NCBI GenBank assembly: GCA_029948255.1
Contig: JALIZF010001763.1
Span: 620,001 to 684,000 of the forward strand
Direction of reading: 5' to 3'
DNA length: 64,000 nt
Origin: Telmatactis stephensoni
Lineage: Eukaryota > Cnidaria > Anthozoa > Actiniaria > Isophelliidae
The notes under the pieces are model-generated. The model was not told where the DNA came from. It ran no database searches and worked only from the letters and a program-made list of their open reading frames with translations. The position numbers were made by a program, and so were the translations under genes. Positions 1-13,186 of this stretch are shown in pieces. Every line of letters starts with the position of its first letter. The stretch's first letter is position 1.

Positions 1-3087
<3,087 letters not shown>

Positions 3088-3553
3088 ACCAATCATATTG
3101 CGTAGACTAAACTGTGTGATTATAATTACGAGCATACCATTCATACCACTCCACTGAGTGGAGCCAATGAAATTCTGGTCAAAAATAGATACCAAGATGC
3201 AAACACGCAACAGTCTGAGTTCAGAATTACTTAAGAAGATAACTAGAAAAGACACTTTCCATGGGAATATGTGATTGTGGGAACTGTTATTTTCTGATTT
3301 TAAATGAGATTACATAATTATTGATCATTTACGAAAGAGAACAATATCATAGCCAGTGAAGATAACAAAACATCGATGGTTTGATATATGAAATTATATA
3401 GAACAAATCAATGTATAATTTTTTATATTTATAAAAAGAAAGTATAAAGAAAACAAATATTGTCATTTGTAAATAAAAAAATATATATCTCACTACTCAA
3501 TTTGTAAGAGTCAATAAGACAAACAAGAAAACAATGAAAACAAGGTTTCCTAA

Positions 3554-3675
3554 TAGAGTGGTTTTCACCAACCAGTGAAATACGCTTGAGCGTAACTCTT
3601 TTGTTTCTATTGTATAAATCTGCCTATTACACTTTAAAAATACACTTTATTTCACAGGTTAATAAAACCACTCTA
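3554..3675. mobile_element. MITE, TAGAGTGG family, copy 1
   Basis: Inverted ends: TAGAGTGGTTTTCACC at the left and GGTTAATAAAACCACTCTA at the right, with no ORF between them. This is the first of three related elements in a row behind FASN. Confidence 0.7.
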
Positions 3676-3715
3676 TCAAAAGTGTAATCGTTTGACTTAA
3701 AGTAAAACCGTTCTA

Positions 3716-3808
3716 GAATGATTTTCCTTCGCCCGTGAAAAAACGATGGGTTTAGGGTCAATACTTTTAGCTAACCTATTCTTTCATGGGCAAAGTAAAA
3801 CCACTCTA
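3716..3808. mobile_element. MITE, TAGAGTGG family, diverged copy 2
   Basis: The left end contains CGCCCGTGAAA. The right end reads CATGGGCAAAGTAAAACCAC then TCTA. The arms pair imperfectly and carry the same motif as the neighbouring elements. Confidence 0.5.
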
Positions 3809-3819
3809 GTACAGTTTCG

Positions 3820-4083
3820 TAGAGTGGTTCTCATTAACCCGTGAAACACACTTTAGTGTATCACTCTTTTTTATACGCCCTATAGCTAATTCCATTGTAT
3901 TCTTTTCTTGATATTTGACTATCACACTTGAAAAAAACATTATTAGAGTTGTTTTGATTAACCTGTGAAGCAGTGTACTAGTTAGTGTAACCAGTCAGAT
4001 AAATACAATAGAAAACAAAAGAATTAGTGTGAAGTAGTGCCTAATGCGCTAAAGTGTTTCACGGGTTTATGAAAACCACTATT
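3820..4083. mobile_element. MITE, TAGAGTGG family, copy 3
   Basis: The left end has TAGAGTGGTTCTCATTAACC followed by CGTGAAACAC. The right end has GTGTTTCACGGG then TTTATGAAAACCACTA. The two ends are inverted repeats of about 35 bp. Confidence 0.65.
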
Positions 4084-4505
4084 AAATCTTTAAAATTCAA
4101 ATCACCGAATATAGCCACTGAGCAACAGTCAAAATTCTATTCCAGTACTTTAAATTTTACATCGGTTTTGTACTGGCTTGAAGAACAATAATTCATGATT
4201 TTGCGCATGTGATTGTCCAAAACGTTTGCGCGATAGTCACGCAATCTTGTTACATCGGTCAGCGAACTGTTTTACAGTGTCCCGCTATACGTGCTGAAGT
4301 GTAGCGAATCGGTATATTGTTCGTGGTTTAGCGAAAATCATGCAAACTCCGTTGAAACCCCGGATAAGGATATTACGATTAAAATGAACAAAATATATCA
4401 ATTTTAGATAGAACTCTTTTATTAAAATCTTACTTCTTACATGAAAAGGTTTTTTAAAAATAATGAAATTGTGCAATACATCAAACTGTTCAGATTGCGT
4501 GACAG

Positions 4506-5174
4506 TCACACATTCTTGTAACATCGGTTAGCAAATGGTTTTGAAGTATCTCGACAAGCGGCTGGCTTGGCTCCCATGTAGTTATCACACACCAATTTCA
4601 AGAGATTAAACGTAGCCTCTTCCTGTATTTCATTGGTGTGTTTTCCATTCATAGTGATCCATGGTACGTATTGATGGGGAGGTTCTAACGCACTGGTCTT
4701 CTCTGCCATTTCGTGTTCCAACTCGTTCCCCTGGGGACCACTCTGACATTTATCAATGGGCGCAAAATCGATTCTGCGTTGACTTGCACACCGTTCTGCA
4801 GTAGCTCGAGGGTTTTGTCCAATATTGGTCTCAAGGCAATGAATGAAGGGGAAATATACCGAGGTATTCTGAAGAATTGAAATGGCGCAAGTTTCGATGA
4901 GGTTTCCAACGCATTCCGCTGGTCCATGTTGACACTGGTATCTCCACTGCTGTCCGTTCCACGATTCGTCTGCGTTGCCGTATGGAACCAACGTTATATC
5001 CATAATGTTGCCAACTTTTTGATACGTTGGGTACAACTGACTTGCGATAAAATTTCTGCATCCTCCGCAGAGAGTTTCATAGTAGAGAGCAATATTTACT
5101 GGAGCAGCAGTCGGTGCTGCATTAGACAGCAAAGGAAAAGCCAACAAAATAATGATAGGAAGGAACGAATGCAT
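4506..5174 (-). CDS. GILT-like thiol reductase, copy 1 (CGGC active site)
   Basis: Gamma-interferon-inducible lysosomal thiol reductase family: reduces disulfides in endocytosed proteins at acid pH. It is a single intronless frame of 222 residues. A hydrophobic signal peptide (about residues 1-19, ending SNA) precedes the mature start. The redox pair is CGGC at about residue 35, after NIALYYETL. The family signature CQHGPAECVGNLIETC lies near residue 82. A conserved C-terminal region includes QYVPWITMNGKHT. Length fits the family. Start chosen because the signal peptide begins there. A TATATATA run lies about 50-60 bp upstream, and an inverted AATAAA sits at 4418-4423, inside the 3' flank shared with copy 2. 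The CXXC spacer GG differs from the other three copies, so redox potential may differ. The intronless structure suggests an old retrocopy followed by local duplication. Confidence 0.93.
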   Translation of the reverse strand: MHSFLPIIILLAFPLLSNAAPTAAPVNIALYYETLCGGCRNFIASQLYPTYQKVGNIMDITLVPYGNADESWNGQQWRYQCQHGPAECVGNLIETCAISILQNTSVYFPFIHCLETNIGQNPRATAERCASQRRIDFAPIDKCQSGPQGNELEHEMAEKTSALEPPHQYVPWITMNGKHTNEIQEEATFNLLKLVCDNYMGAKPAACRDTSKPFANRCYKNV

Positions 5175-6608
5175 ATTTTATAATTAATACTGCATTTGCT
5201 TCATGCTACACTTGGCACTAACTGATATATATATATTCAAGTACTGACAATTCGTGTGACCATCTTGTGACCTCGGAGTTTATTGTCACTGACCATTTTT
5301 GTCTCAATATCTCTCAACTAACTGCATCACAAGATGGTCGAGCTTTCCTTCGTGATGCCCGCGTGTTTTGGTTTCTCATCACACGCCACCATCAACTGAT
5401 TGTAGGTATTTGGCGACACCCTAGCAACACAATCCAGTCTCTTGACACCTTAAATAAAGAAATGAGTTGCGCGAGCTTATAAAGAAGCCATGTTTATCAT
5501 ACCCTGGAATTTCTAAAGATAAGTCTGATCTCAAAGTGTAATACATATAGCTTGCGACGTGATGTGGTAGAGTGCTTACAATATGTCCGTGAAAAACTTT
5601 GTAAGAAATTGCAATAATTTACACTAATTAAACAATAGAAAACAAAGGATTTCGCGCTATTTTGTACAATTTAGTTCGCTAACTATATGCATATGCTCAT
5701 GAATGCTAGCCAATTATTTTTTTTTCAATTTTTTTTAAGAGAACTAGTTATTGAGCAGCATTACGGATGCTAGGTTTTGAAACCTTTTTATTTTCTCCCA
5801 CGTGTTTCGTCTAATATAACTCTGTAGACTTGGCCTCTGTAGACTTGGCTTCAGGGAGTTTTTACCATATCATACTATTTCTGATTCGGTGTTGTCGTCT
5901 CATCGCCATTGAACTGAGGGGAGGGGGGAGGGGGGGGGGAGGGTGGAAAGGAAAAGCGAAGAGAATACTAGCAGTAATTGGCCATGCTGTTGACGTCGCC
6001 CTGTGATAGTACTTGCAGTCATGTGAACATCTTGTGACCTGTGGATTGGCTAGAATAACGCCATGTGTATCCGTCATTGACGAGCATTTCAAAAACTATA
6101 CCATATTAGGCCGCAGGCTTTATGTAATTATTAAGAACGTACTCTTTCTTACACCTACCCCCACGAGTGTTTATGACCCCCGAACTTTACAGACCCCAAA
6201 ACCTTAATTTTTGGAAGTATTGAGAGTAAATACACAGCACGAATGTATCAATAACTCAAAAACCTTATTTATTTGAACACAAAATTGTGAGGTTTGACGA
6301 AAAGATAGAATTTAGAAGACAAATTTAAACGTTGTTGATAATCACGGTTCAGAACGGCCTATCAGATTACACAGGAAACCCACACCATCAAAATCGCTTA
6401 TACTCCCCTGTCCACAGGAACGGAGGCTGGTGAGCCTGTGACTCAACTCTACCCCGGCACGGAATCGAAAACATGAGGTGACAAGGGAGAGACTACGTAG
6501 CACGCAGTTGATGTAATATATTCATAAAGATATACTACAAAGCACATAATACAATAGAACGAAGGACAATAGAACAATAGAGTTTTTGAATCATTACACC
6601 AACTGAGT
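5175..6608. other. Spacer between GILT copies 1 and 2, left part
   Basis: No gene seen. It holds a short inverted pair containing CATCTTGTGA near 5259 and TCACAAGATG near 5326. A purine-rich G run lies at about 5918-5942. A third copy of the upstream GILT block sits at about 5997-6050 (AGTACTTGCAGTCATGTGAA then CATCTTGTGACC). Confidence 0.5.
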
Positions 6609-6991
6609 CCCGGGGGGGGGGGGGGGGGGTACTTGACCAGTATTTGGGTGGGGGTGTTCCGCTGGGATCCTAAAACGGTTACCCTGTTTATGACAAAAAA
6701 CTCAAAATACCATACCCTGTTTATGACAAAGCATAATAATTGCAGAATGTACTGTACTTATTTGTTTGTAATGTAGATGAGTTTCCTAACGAGTTTTTCG
6801 CGATCGTGATCGAACAACGATAAATAAGGCTTCTAGACTGATCGTTGCCGTTGTGGCTAGCTAACTACTAAGGTTGATGAGAAAGCTCCTACCCTGAAAA
6901 TGACCAGAAGCTCAAAAAATTGCAAAAAGGATACCCTGTTTATCCGCATCCCTGTATAGTAAATATATGGGAGTACCCCCCCCCCCCCGGG
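6609..6991. mobile_element. hAT-like MITE with G/C-run ends and 8-bp target duplication
   Basis: The ends are CCCGGGGG... and ...CCCCCGGG, followed inward by inverted GTACT/AGTAC. Direct repeats AACTGAGT flank the element exactly (6601-6608 and 6992-6999). An 8-bp duplication is typical of hAT transposons. Inside, TACCCTGTTTAT recurs several times. No transposase frame is present. Confidence 0.8.
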
Positions 6992-7059
6992 AACTGAGTG
7001 CTATGTAGGTTTTCCCGAGGTGACGTGATGACGGATACACTACACATGACTGCACACAA

Positions 7060-7195
7060 ATCATCGTCAACAGGTCACGAGATACTCACATGACTGCAAG
7101 TACTATCGCTGCGTCATTCTCAACCCACCGTTCTGCAGTTCAACCAGTGTTTTAGTCAGGACAAGTGAGTCAAAACCCCTGAAGCAAGTGAAGAA
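7060..7195 (+). promoter_or_regulatory. Candidate upstream region of GILT copy 2
   Basis: Holds a block (CAGGTCACGAGAT then CACATGACTGCAAGTACTAT) that recurs inverted at 5997-6050 and, more weakly, near 5252-5283 upstream of copy 1. Recurrence beside two gene starts suggests shared promoter sequence, but it may simply reflect the duplication. No function is shown. Confidence 0.3.
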
Positions 7196-7864
7196 ATGGG
7201 TTCTTTAGTGCTTGTTAGTATTCTCTTGGCTTTTCCTTTGCTGTCTATTGCAGCACCGACTGCTGCTCCAGTAAATATTGCTCTCTACTATGAAAGCCTT
7301 TGTCCAGGATGCAGAGCGTTCCTCGCAACCCAATTGTATCCAACGTATCTTAAAGTTGGTAACATTATGGATATAACGTTGGTTCCATACGGCAACGCAG
7401 ACGAATCGTGGAACGGACAGGAATGGAAATACCAGTGTCAACATGGACCAGCTGAATGCGTTGGAAACCTCATCGAAACTTGCGCCATTTCAATTCTTCA
7501 GAATACCTCGGTATATTTCCCCTTCATTCATTGCCTTGAGACCAATATTGGACAAAACCCTCGAGCTACTGCAGAACGGTGTGCAAGTCAACGCAGAATC
7601 GATTTTGCGCCCATTGATAAATGTCAGAGTGGTCCCCAGGGGAACAAGTTGGAACACGAAATGGCTGAGAAGACCAATGCGTTAGAACCTCCCCATCAAT
7701 ACGTACCATGGATCACTATGAATGGAAAACACACCAATGAAATTCAACAAGAAGCGACTTATAATCTCTTGAAATTGGTGTGTGATAACTACATGGGAGC
7801 CAAGCCAGCCGCTTGTCGAGATACTTCAAAACCATTTGCTAACCGATGTTACAAGAATGTGTGA
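7196..7864 (+). CDS. GILT-like thiol reductase, copy 2 (CPGC active site)
   Basis: Intronless 222-residue GILT-family protein with a signal peptide (residues 1-19, ending SIA). It has CPGC at about residue 35 after NIALYYESL, and the family signature CQHGPAECVGNLIETC. From about residue 70 to the end it is nearly identical to copy 1, including the C-terminal CRDTSKPFANRCYKNV. Most differences fall in the signal peptide and around the CXXC. It lies in inverted orientation to copy 1. A polyadenylation signal AATAAA occurs at 7947-7952, inside the 3' flank shared with copy 1. Likely role: soluble reductase of lysosome or phagosome, or secreted. In invertebrates this family has been linked to immune responses; this is family knowledge, not shown here. 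Confidence 0.93.
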   Translation: MGSLVLVSILLAFPLLSIAAPTAAPVNIALYYESLCPGCRAFLATQLYPTYLKVGNIMDITLVPYGNADESWNGQEWKYQCQHGPAECVGNLIETCAISILQNTSVYFPFIHCLETNIGQNPRATAERCASQRRIDFAPIDKCQSGPQGNKLEHEMAEKTNALEPPHQYVPWITMNGKHTNEIQQEATYNLLKLVCDNYMGAKPAACRDTSKPFANRCYKNV

Positions 7865-8680
7865 CTGTCACGCAATCTGAACATTTTGATGTATTGCACA
7901 ATTTCATTATTTTTAAAAAACCTTTTCATGTAAGAAGTAAGATTTTAATAAAAGAGTTCTATCTAAAATTGATATATTTTGTTCATTTTAATCTTAATAT
8001 CCTTATCCGGGGTTTCAATGGAGTTTGCATGATTTTCGCTAAACCACGAACAATATACAATTCGCTACACTTCAGCACGTATAGCGCTTGTTACTGTTTA
8101 CGATCGCGAATTTTAATGCTAATGTGCCAACCATTTTCACAATAACATTTCACAAGTTCCGTTGAAAAACTAGCCAATCACTTCTGGTTGGCACATGAAT
8201 GATAAAGGCTTACGTCAACGTGAGGAGCGCTATTCAAAAATACTCAAATTCTGCATGTAGTACTTCCAGGTACGAGGTCACTCACTGCACTGATCATTCG
8301 AACAAAAGCCATAACTTTGAAAAGTCTGAGGAAAAGTCCAAATGAAAGGAAAACAAGGAGAGGACAAGGTAGCATTTTCTTTTCACCATTTCCGCCCTGT
8401 CCCCAGGCTCTCTATCGATCAGAGAGCCTGCATCAGGTTTTATCGAAACGCAAATATTGGGATTCCTGTGGCATATGAGATCGTTTTGAAGTATCGTGTA
8501 ACAGAGTTGTAATCAGATTATCGGGCGTTCTTTGAAACAGTAATTTGATTAGGGGATTATATTCGAATCAGTAACGCACTCAGTGTAGTAACAGTCAAAA
8601 ATAGAGATCTCTTCTTCTGATGGTTACTAGAGAATGCGTTACGAAAGTCAATAAACTTAATCCCCTATCGGCTTACGAAC

Positions 8681-8757
8681 TAGCCTCCTATGCAGCCGCT
8701 CCTTTGTGTCACGCTACGCGTTGCGTGACACAAAGGAGCGGCTGCATAGGAGGCTAC
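8681..8757. mobile_element. 77-bp hairpin transposon (TAGCCTCC family) with 8-bp target duplication
   Basis: A nearly perfect hairpin with 34-bp arms: TAGCCTCCTATGCAGC at one end, GCTGCATAGGAGGCTA at the other, around an 8-nt centre TACGCGTT. Flanked by direct repeats TTACGAAC (8673-8680 and 8758-8765). The element is almost all terminal repeat. Related copies with their own duplications lie at 32212 and 33845. Confidence 0.85.
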
Positions 8758-8769
8758 TTACGAACTAGC

Positions 8770-9705
8770 CAGGCGGTGTGCGCGCTCTCCCCGAAAAGCA
8801 TTATTGGATTATTATGAAATTCGAGTCATTTGCAACAAGTTGTGCTACAGAGCACATCAAACTCCTAGTTCGATCTCCGTGTTTAAAGCTTGTCACATTC
8901 CGTTTTTGTTATTAATTGTTAGTATATAGCTTGTCGGAATATCTTATAATGAAATGTGCTTGAATTATAGAGCTTGTACTCAAAATCTTTGTTTTAGTCA
9001 AGACACCGATGACAAACAACATTTATGACCCGAGAGGTCAAGCTTTGCGTGACAAGTAAGCCTAGAAACGTACTATACTAAAATTCATGTAGATTTTTCA
9101 GAATAAATGCACATTAGGGAGTTGAGTGTAGTTTAAATTCAGAAGCAATATCAAAGTTTGGCTTACTGACATGTTAGCCTGTGAGTGTTTTACACCACGA
9201 TTGCTAGCTTTATAAATCATTGAAGCCAGTGTCAGTTCTTATGACACTTCGGCGAAAATCTGACTACAAAAGCATTGTTTTCAAATCCAAAAAACTGATT
9301 TATAACAAGGGGAGCGTTGGGGAGCGATGGAATAGTCGGAAAGAATAGCATTTCTACTACACTATTAAGTACTTAAATATATCGATCGATGGAAAATAAA
9401 GAGAATATCTCCCGGTTAATGAACCCACATCAAATTACAACAGTGAGATTGACAAACACAACGTCTACATAAAAACCTAGTTTCCTTCAGCAATATCAAA
9501 ATATTAATATAACAATGACTTGAATGGGATGGTTTGATTACCCATGTAACCACCTTCAAAACATCACATCGATCCAGAAAACATTTCTTGTATAAAATCG
9601 ACCATAAAGTTACCCTACTGAAAACACACATGGTCCATAACTTTGGAGAAAAGTGTGAAAATGCAATCCCACACTGCTTTTCGGGGAGAGCGCGCACACC
9701 GCCTG
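8770..9705. mobile_element. Non-autonomous DNA transposon with 9-bp target duplication (Mutator-like?)
   Basis: Inverted ends of about 32 bp, beginning CAGGCGGTGTGCGCGC and ending GCGCGCACACCGCCTG. Exact direct repeats CGAACTAGC flank it at 8761-8769 and 9706-9714. A 9-bp duplication fits Mutator-like elements. The 936-bp body has no convincing transposase frame; the short frames inside have no recognisable motif. Confidence 0.8.
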
Positions 9706-9991
9706 CGAACTAGCAGTGTCAAACGGCTTTATATTACACGCTCATGTAATTTGCTGTAATGGGATGCTTACCGGATGTCGATCGTACATTAACGATCTCA
9801 TGTCACAGGAATCCCAATATTAGCATTTCGATAAAGTATAGAAATATAGCTGAATAAAGCCGGGTTCCCTGTGGTCAAACTAGAATGTCTCATTAGGTTC
9901 ACACTTCAACCTATGAATAACATACCGTATTTCGCAAAGTTAATTTACAAAAATTAACTCCGTTTTGTATCCAATCATAAGCGTCCAAAGC

Positions 9992-10192
9992 CAGGGTCGT
10001 ATCGAAGGGGGGTGCACTGGGTGCAGGTGCACCCCCCGTAAAAGCCAAAGGCGCGCTTATCTATAATCCCCCATGGAAGCAGCAAAATGTTGGGGAAAGG
10101 TAAAAAAGGCAATTAGACAAAGCAAGCGAAGACATACTTTCATTTCCATTTCATAATTGCAACCACCCAGCAAACCCCTGGTTACAGCCCTG
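9992..10192. mobile_element. MITE, CAGGGTCGTA family
   Basis: Starts CAGGGTCGTATCG and ends ACAGCCCTG. The internal words TTATCTATAAT and CCACCCAG recur in the element at 45175-45390, so both belong to one family. Confidence 0.65.
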
Positions 10193-11229
10193 AAAGCAGT
10201 AGCCAAAAGCTTTCAGTTTGCCATCAGTTCTATAGAGTGAGGTTTATACAATTTAAACTCCGCAAAGTTTTCGTTAAAAAGGAATCAGTTGATAAATATG
10301 ATAGTAAATACTGTGCTACTTCGAGGAGTCAGTTATGTATAAAATCCGGATGAATCCACAATTTGCTTGAGTGAACATGAAACAATTGCGCAGCATTCCC
10401 ACTGGAATGTAGAATGTCCGACAAACATCGTAGATTTCAGAAAGATTTACCGCATTTACTGTTTTTTCCTAACGTACTCTTAGAATACATAAATTCCAAT
10501 TGCAAGACGGACATATAAAGTTTTCAGCTATGCATATTCGTGCTGCATACTGAAAAAAAAAAAACGTATTTGGCTTGTCGGACGTAGCAACAGTAACTAA
10601 GATGGAACACAATGGATGGAGGATCTATGAATTGGAGAACACAAGTCTTTTTTCTACGGTCATGAAAGTTTTACAACACTCGAGTAAAATTTCGTATTCT
10701 GATTGGTTGAAAGCCACTGTCAATTACACGAGTTCAGACAACGGTGCTGACGTGTTCTGTCGCGCGCTCTAGATGTTACACCCCAATTACTTTATCACAA
10801 ATAATTGTTGTAAAAGAAAACAAATTGCAAGCGGTTTTCCACTGTCTGTACTATTATTTACAATGGATTTGGCATCACAAAATGTTCAAAACTTTGCAGT
10901 GAAAGCATGAGCGCAGCGAATTTTGAGTTTTGAACATTTTGTTAGCGTGTGGCTACGTTCTAGTATGACAAAATTTCAATTTCTCCTGCCTTTTGTTTTG
11001 AATTCTTATGATATCTAATCTTTTTTAAAACAGAAAAGAAACTTTGAGTTTTTGCACTTTCTATTTTTAAAATGTTATCCATATGTTGATGCATTTTTTT
11101 ACATTGTTTCACGATATAATTGAGGCACTGATTTTGAATTGAGACCATTTTAATTCATGCTCGTCAGACAAATAATCAACAGAAATTTCAGAGTCAGCTA
11201 TATATGACGGTCTGGATCCGGCATCTTTG
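10193..11229. other. Non-coding stretch between repeats and GILT copy 3
   Basis: No gene seen. A short inverted pair, ACAAAATGTTCAAAACT near 10876 and AGTTTTGAACATTTTGT near 10927, could fold into a hairpin. Otherwise AT-rich sequence. Confidence 0.5.
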
Positions 11230-11850
11230 TCAGATACAAGCTGCTGGCTTGGCTCCCATATAGTTGTCACACACAAACTTTAGCAAATTAGACGTCGCTT
11301 TTTGTTGGATTTCACTGGTGTGTTTTCCATTCATAGTGATCCATGGTACGTACTGATGGGGAGGTTCTAACGCATTGGTCTTCTCAGCCATTTCGTGTTC
11401 CAACTTGTTCCCCTGGGGACCACTGTGACATTTATCAATGGATTTGTAATCTAACTTTGCCAGTCCTGCACAGTATCGTGCATTCGTCATAGTTGGACCA
11501 TAATACTCGAGACATTGAACGATAGGCATGTAAATGGAAGCATTCTTGGCGAGCGAAATAATACAAGTTTCGATAATGTTTCCAACACATTCAGCTTGCC
11601 CATGTTGACAATAGTACACCCAATGATCGCCAGCCTTTCTTTCTTGTGCGTTACCAAAAGGGACCAAGGTCACATCCATGATGCTGTGAAGTTTTTGCCA
11701 GGTGGGGAAGAGCTGGTGTTGCCAAAACTCTTTACAGTCGGGACAAAGGCTTTCATAGTAGAGAGCAATGTTAACAGGAGCAGCAGTTGGGGCCGCTGAA
11801 GACAGCAAAGGAAAAGTAAACAGAATACTGACAAACACTAACGAAGCCAT
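11230..11850 (-). CDS. GILT-like thiol reductase, copy 3 (CPDC), C-terminally short
   Basis: Intronless GILT-family protein of 206 residues. The frame stays open for 17 more codons upstream, to a Met at 11901. I chose the internal Met at 11850 because MASLVFVSILF begins the signal peptide, aligned with the other copies. CPDC lies at about residue 35 and the signature CQHGQAECVGNIIETC follows. The middle (about residues 40-135) is clearly diverged from copies 1 and 2. The part from CHSGPQGNKLEHEM onward is almost identical to copy 2, which suggests gene conversion. It stops right after GAKPAAC plus one residue, losing the last 16 residues and the final conserved Cys of copies 1 and 2. Whether it is still functional cannot be told from sequence. 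Confidence 0.88.
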   Translation of the reverse strand: MASLVFVSILFTFPLLSSAAPTAAPVNIALYYESLCPDCKEFWQHQLFPTWQKLHSIMDVTLVPFGNAQERKAGDHWVYYCQHGQAECVGNIIETCIISLAKNASIYMPIVQCLEYYGPTMTNARYCAGLAKLDYKSIDKCHSGPQGNKLEHEMAEKTNALEPPHQYVPWITMNGKHTSEIQQKATSNLLKFVCDNYMGAKPAACI

Positions 11851-12123
11851 GTCAATCGCGTTACTGGTAGAACTTTGACTGGCATCACTTACTACAGCCA
11901 TGTGATTTGTGTGTGACCATATTACATCACCACATGCATGGATTGGCTTACATGTACGAGCGAATACAATCGACGTTTTGTTAAGTCAATCCCTTTTCCA
12001 AAGAGTTTTTATAGGATTAAGACTTTTAAGTCAATAGGCCTTATTCAGGTCAAGTTCGTGAATATTGAATGAGACTTTAGGAAAACTCACTACAGACAGT
12101 TAATGAACTCCTTAGATGATCAC

Positions 12124-12298
12124 CAGGGGCGTATCCGGGGGGGTCCCAGGGTGCCCGTTACCCCCCTTTGAAAACAAAAAGATGATAGAAATAAAAGAAT
12201 CTGACTGGAGAAAGATTGAGAAATTGGAAGTGTGACCCCCCTTTGGTGGAAAATGGAAAGTGTGACCCCCCCTTTGAAATATTCTGGATACGCCCCTG
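12124..12298. mobile_element. MITE, CAGGGGCGTA family
   Basis: Starts CAGGGGCGTATCCGGGG and ends GGATACGCCCCTG, with ATCAC on both sides as a possible short target duplication. The inner sequence carries three CCCCCCTTTG-like blocks. A related element lies at 40461-40651. Confidence 0.75.
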
Positions 12299-12392
12299 AT
12301 CACTCACAGTTTGACTACGAAGCTGTAAACTACTAGTGTTTGTGACGACGAATAAAGATCGTGAGTACGCTCTACCGTTTGGTCTCTCATTA

Positions 12393-12645
12393 GGGACGGA
12401 CCATTAGAAAAGTGATTGGGGGGGGGGGGGGGGGGGGATGGGGAGTTTGGGATTGGCATAAATTTTGTTTTGGCCACCAAAAGTGGAAATGAATTTTTTC
12501 ACTTTGGCAGAAATATTTTTTTAAGAAAATGTCCCGGCAGATTTTTTTTTCAAAATTTTTATTGACTTTATTGGAAATAATTTTTTTTTTTTGCTTTTGC
12601 CCCATCCCCCCCCCCCCCCCCATCACTTTTCTAATGGTCCGTCCC
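12393..12645. mobile_element. MITE with GGGACGGACC inverted ends
   Basis: The left end GGGACGGACCATTAGAAAAG is mirrored by CTTTTCTAATGGTCCGTCCC at the right, each followed by a long G or C run. Short frames across it in both directions are artefacts of the repeat. Confidence 0.75.
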
Positions 12646-13055
12646 TTTACCGAAACCCAGCTGTGTGACAGTTGGAGGACCAATAAACCCCTTTATAACA
12701 AAAGAGTTAACTCCCAAGAGTGGCATCACTGAAATTGGACAACTAACAATTAGTCTAAAAGGGGTCTCAGTCAGCTGATTCATACAAAATTCTTGCATTC
12801 ATTTTGTCACGGTTTCTTCCATTTCAGCATCCCACAATCATGTATCAAGTATAAGGAGGGGGGGGGGGGGGGAAGGGACGCTTTGTACGTGGCTAACGTG
12901 AGTTTAACAAATCACAGACGTTGAATCGAAATCTGTGCATGCTCAACAACAAAACGTCTTAGCCTACGTATAAAACGGTTAATTAATTTAGAAGCAAAAA
13001 GTTGGGGTCTATAACCTTATACTTTTGGAAATCTTTTCTAGAACTAAGCAGATTG

Positions 13056-13186
13056 AGGGCCTGATTTATATATAAACATTTTTTGGAAGCGAGCTGACTT
13101 CTTTTGTTCTGTGGCTTCCAGAAAAAAGAAAACAAAAGAAGTCAGCTCGGTTATCCGGGACAACCTGGTTCAGAAAATCAGGCCCT
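13056..13186. mobile_element. MITE with AGGGCCTGATTT ends
   Basis: AGGGCCTGATTT at the left pairs with AAATCAGGCCCT at the right. Inside, GAGCTGACTTCTTTTGTT pairs with AACAAAAGAAGTCAGCTC, making a long stem. Confidence 0.7.

Larger units (their letters stand above)
4278..8091. repeat. Inverted duplication carrying GILT genes 1 and 2
   Basis: The arm at about 4278-5174 is repeated in inverse orientation at about 7196-8091, with a 2-kb spacer. Similarity covers the whole coding sequence and about 220 bp of 3' flank, ending near a shared CACTTCAGCACGTATAGCG. The 3' halves are almost identical, while the first 50 codons differ more. A short upstream block (near 5252-5283 and 7065-7110) is also mirrored. 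Confidence 0.85.
8436..9838. repeat. Outer inverted repeat enclosing two nested transposons
   Basis: About 8436-8483 (TTTTATCGAAACGC, then ATATTGGGATTCCTGTGG, then CATATGAGATCG) is repeated inverted at 9794-9838 (CGATCTCATG, then CACAGGAATCCCAATATTAG). The arms are about 45 bp and enclose the two elements listed next. They may be ends of an older host transposon. Confidence 0.65.

Noticed and set aside
4285..4524. 79-codon frame downstream of GILT 1 and its mirror at 7846-8145
   Set aside because: Conserved only because the 3' flanks are duplicated. It overlaps the GILT C terminus in another frame and has no family.
11851..11901. Upstream in-frame Met of GILT 3
   Set aside because: It would put 17 polar residues ahead of a good signal peptide. 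The inner Met aligns with the other copies.
12390..12732. Two opposite frames rich in Pro
   Set aside because: Both lie across the inverted ends and C/G runs of one MITE.
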